Shown: in pieces, positions 6,215 through 6,798 of the stretch
Layout: every line of letters begins with the position of its first letter
Position numbering within the stretch: the stretch's first letter is position 1
Assembly: GCA_031265595.1 (NCBI GenBank)
Contig: JAISCM010000145.1
Location: 1-6,798 of the forward strand
Origin: Tannerellaceae bacterium
GTDB taxonomy: Bacteria; Bacteroidota; Bacteroidia; Bacteroidales; Tannerellaceae
DNA length: 6,798 nt
Direction of reading: 5' to 3'
Position numbers and translations under genes: made by a program
The notes under the pieces: generated by a model
Database searches by the model: none
What the model was told of the DNA's origin: nothing
Seen by the model: the letters and a program-made list of their open reading frames with translations, nothing else

Positions 6215-6798
6215 ATGAAAAGTAAAGTAAAACACGTATGCACAAAGCTCAGCCTGATATGTCTGCTGACGCTGATGTATGTAGTATCTGTCTTTGCACA
6301 GGAAAAAACAGTGAGAGGCACCGTACTCGACGCTACAGGCGAGCCGGTGATCGGCGCCAATGTCATTCAGAAAGGCACCACGAACGGCGTGATAACCGAC
6401 ATCAGCGGCGCCTTCTCTCTCAACGTTCCATCTACCGCTACGCTGCAAGTATCGTATATCGGTTTTCAAACCGAAGAAGTACTTGTTGGCTCCAACACAA
6501 ATCTTACCATCATCCTGAAAGACGGAGGTATCGGCCTGGAAGAAGTAGTAGTGATAGGATACGGTACCGTAAGGAAGGGAGACCTGACCGGCGCCGTATC
6601 GGTTATTAACATGGACGATATGAAGAAAAGCCCCTCGGGCTCGGTAACCAACCGGTTGCAGGGCCTTGCCACCGGTGTAAATGTAAGAGGCACCGGCAAA
6701 GCGGGCGAAGATTCGCAAATCGAGATCCGCGGCGTAGGCACGCTAAGCAATCGAGACCCCCTGTGGGTGATAGACGGAATGATCAGTAACCCGGGCGT
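6215..6798 (+). CDS. SusC/RagA-family TonB-dependent outer-membrane transporter, N-terminus (partial)
   Basis: The frame is open from the ATG at 6215 to the window end: 194 codons of a protein that in this family is usually about 1000 residues. Residues 1-28 are a signal peptide (MKSKVKH, hydrophobic core, cleavage near VFA|QEK). Residues 32-105 form a carboxypeptidase-D-regulatory-like domain (VRGTVLDATGEPVIGANV, then GTTNGVITDISGAFSL). EEVVVIGYG (109-117) is the conserved segment before the plug, and the plug begins at about 120 with LTGAVSVI, LQGLATGVNV and IRGVGTLSNRDPLWVIDGM (171-189). The barrel lies beyond the edge. SusC proteins import oligosaccharides with a SusD lipoprotein lid, so a susD-like gene is expected next. 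It follows the 670-residue gene by 23 AT-rich bases with no promoter, so it is cotranscribed; it has no Shine-Dalgarno site. Confidence 0.96.
   Translation, partial: MKSKVKHVCTKLSLICLLTLMYVVSVFAQEKTVRGTVLDATGEPVIGANVIQKGTTNGVITDISGAFSLNVPSTATLQVSYIGFQTEEVLVGSNTNLTIILKDGGIGLEEVVVIGYGTVRKGDLTGAVSVINMDDMKKSPSGSVTNRLQGLATGVNVRGTGKAGEDSQIEIRGVGTLSNRDPLWVIDGMISNPG

Noticed and set aside
6200..6718. 172-residue open frame on the minus strand
   Set aside because: It lies opposite the clear SusC/RagA N-terminus and has no recognisable features.

Overview
The window looks like a gut- or oral-type Bacteroidales chromosome (Bacteroides/Parabacteroides-like; genus cannot be fixed from sequence alone). 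The reasons are a SusC/RagA TonB-dependent transporter, a periplasmic Reg_prop sensor start typical of hybrid two-component systems, promoters matching the Bacteroidetes -7 consensus TAnnTTTG, and start codons without Shine-Dalgarno sites.

Left part (1-2710, minus strand). A promoter at about 2703-2710 drives an 818-residue single-chain restriction-modification protein: a BcgI-like nuclease motif, an N6-adenine methyltransferase and one target-recognition domain. Its last 14 bases overlap the start of a second minus-strand gene, the secreted sensor end of a probable hybrid two-component regulator that runs off the left edge. The R-M gene is clearly poorer in GC (about 42% in two hand-counted lines) than the rest, which suggests horizontal acquisition.

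Middle (2680-3296). This 617-base stretch has no credible gene. It holds an array of degenerate repeats with a strict 21-base period (about 2829-3099). The left part runs in one orientation and the right part is inverted, so the two ends form a 37-bp inverted repeat with 34 matches. Two near-identical 23-base palindromes sit in the right half. An AT-rich promoter region follows.

Right part (3235-6798, plus strand). A 217-residue cytoplasmic protein of unknown function, with a helical N-terminus and a beta-rich C-terminus, ends at a strong intrinsic terminator (3990-4023). A well-formed promoter (4112-4143) then starts a probable polysaccharide utilization operon: a secreted 670-residue protein with a likely N-terminal beta domain and C-terminal alpha/alpha-barrel, resembling a glycan-active enzyme but not assigned to a family, and 23 bases later the N-terminal 194 residues of a SusC/RagA transporter that runs off the right edge.

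Possible connection: sensor regulators of this kind often lie next to the SusC/D operon they control. Here the sensor start and the operon face away from each other, with the R-M gene, repeat array and 217-residue gene between them. The interval may be an insertion between a regulator and its target operon. The sensor could equally control an operon beyond the left edge.
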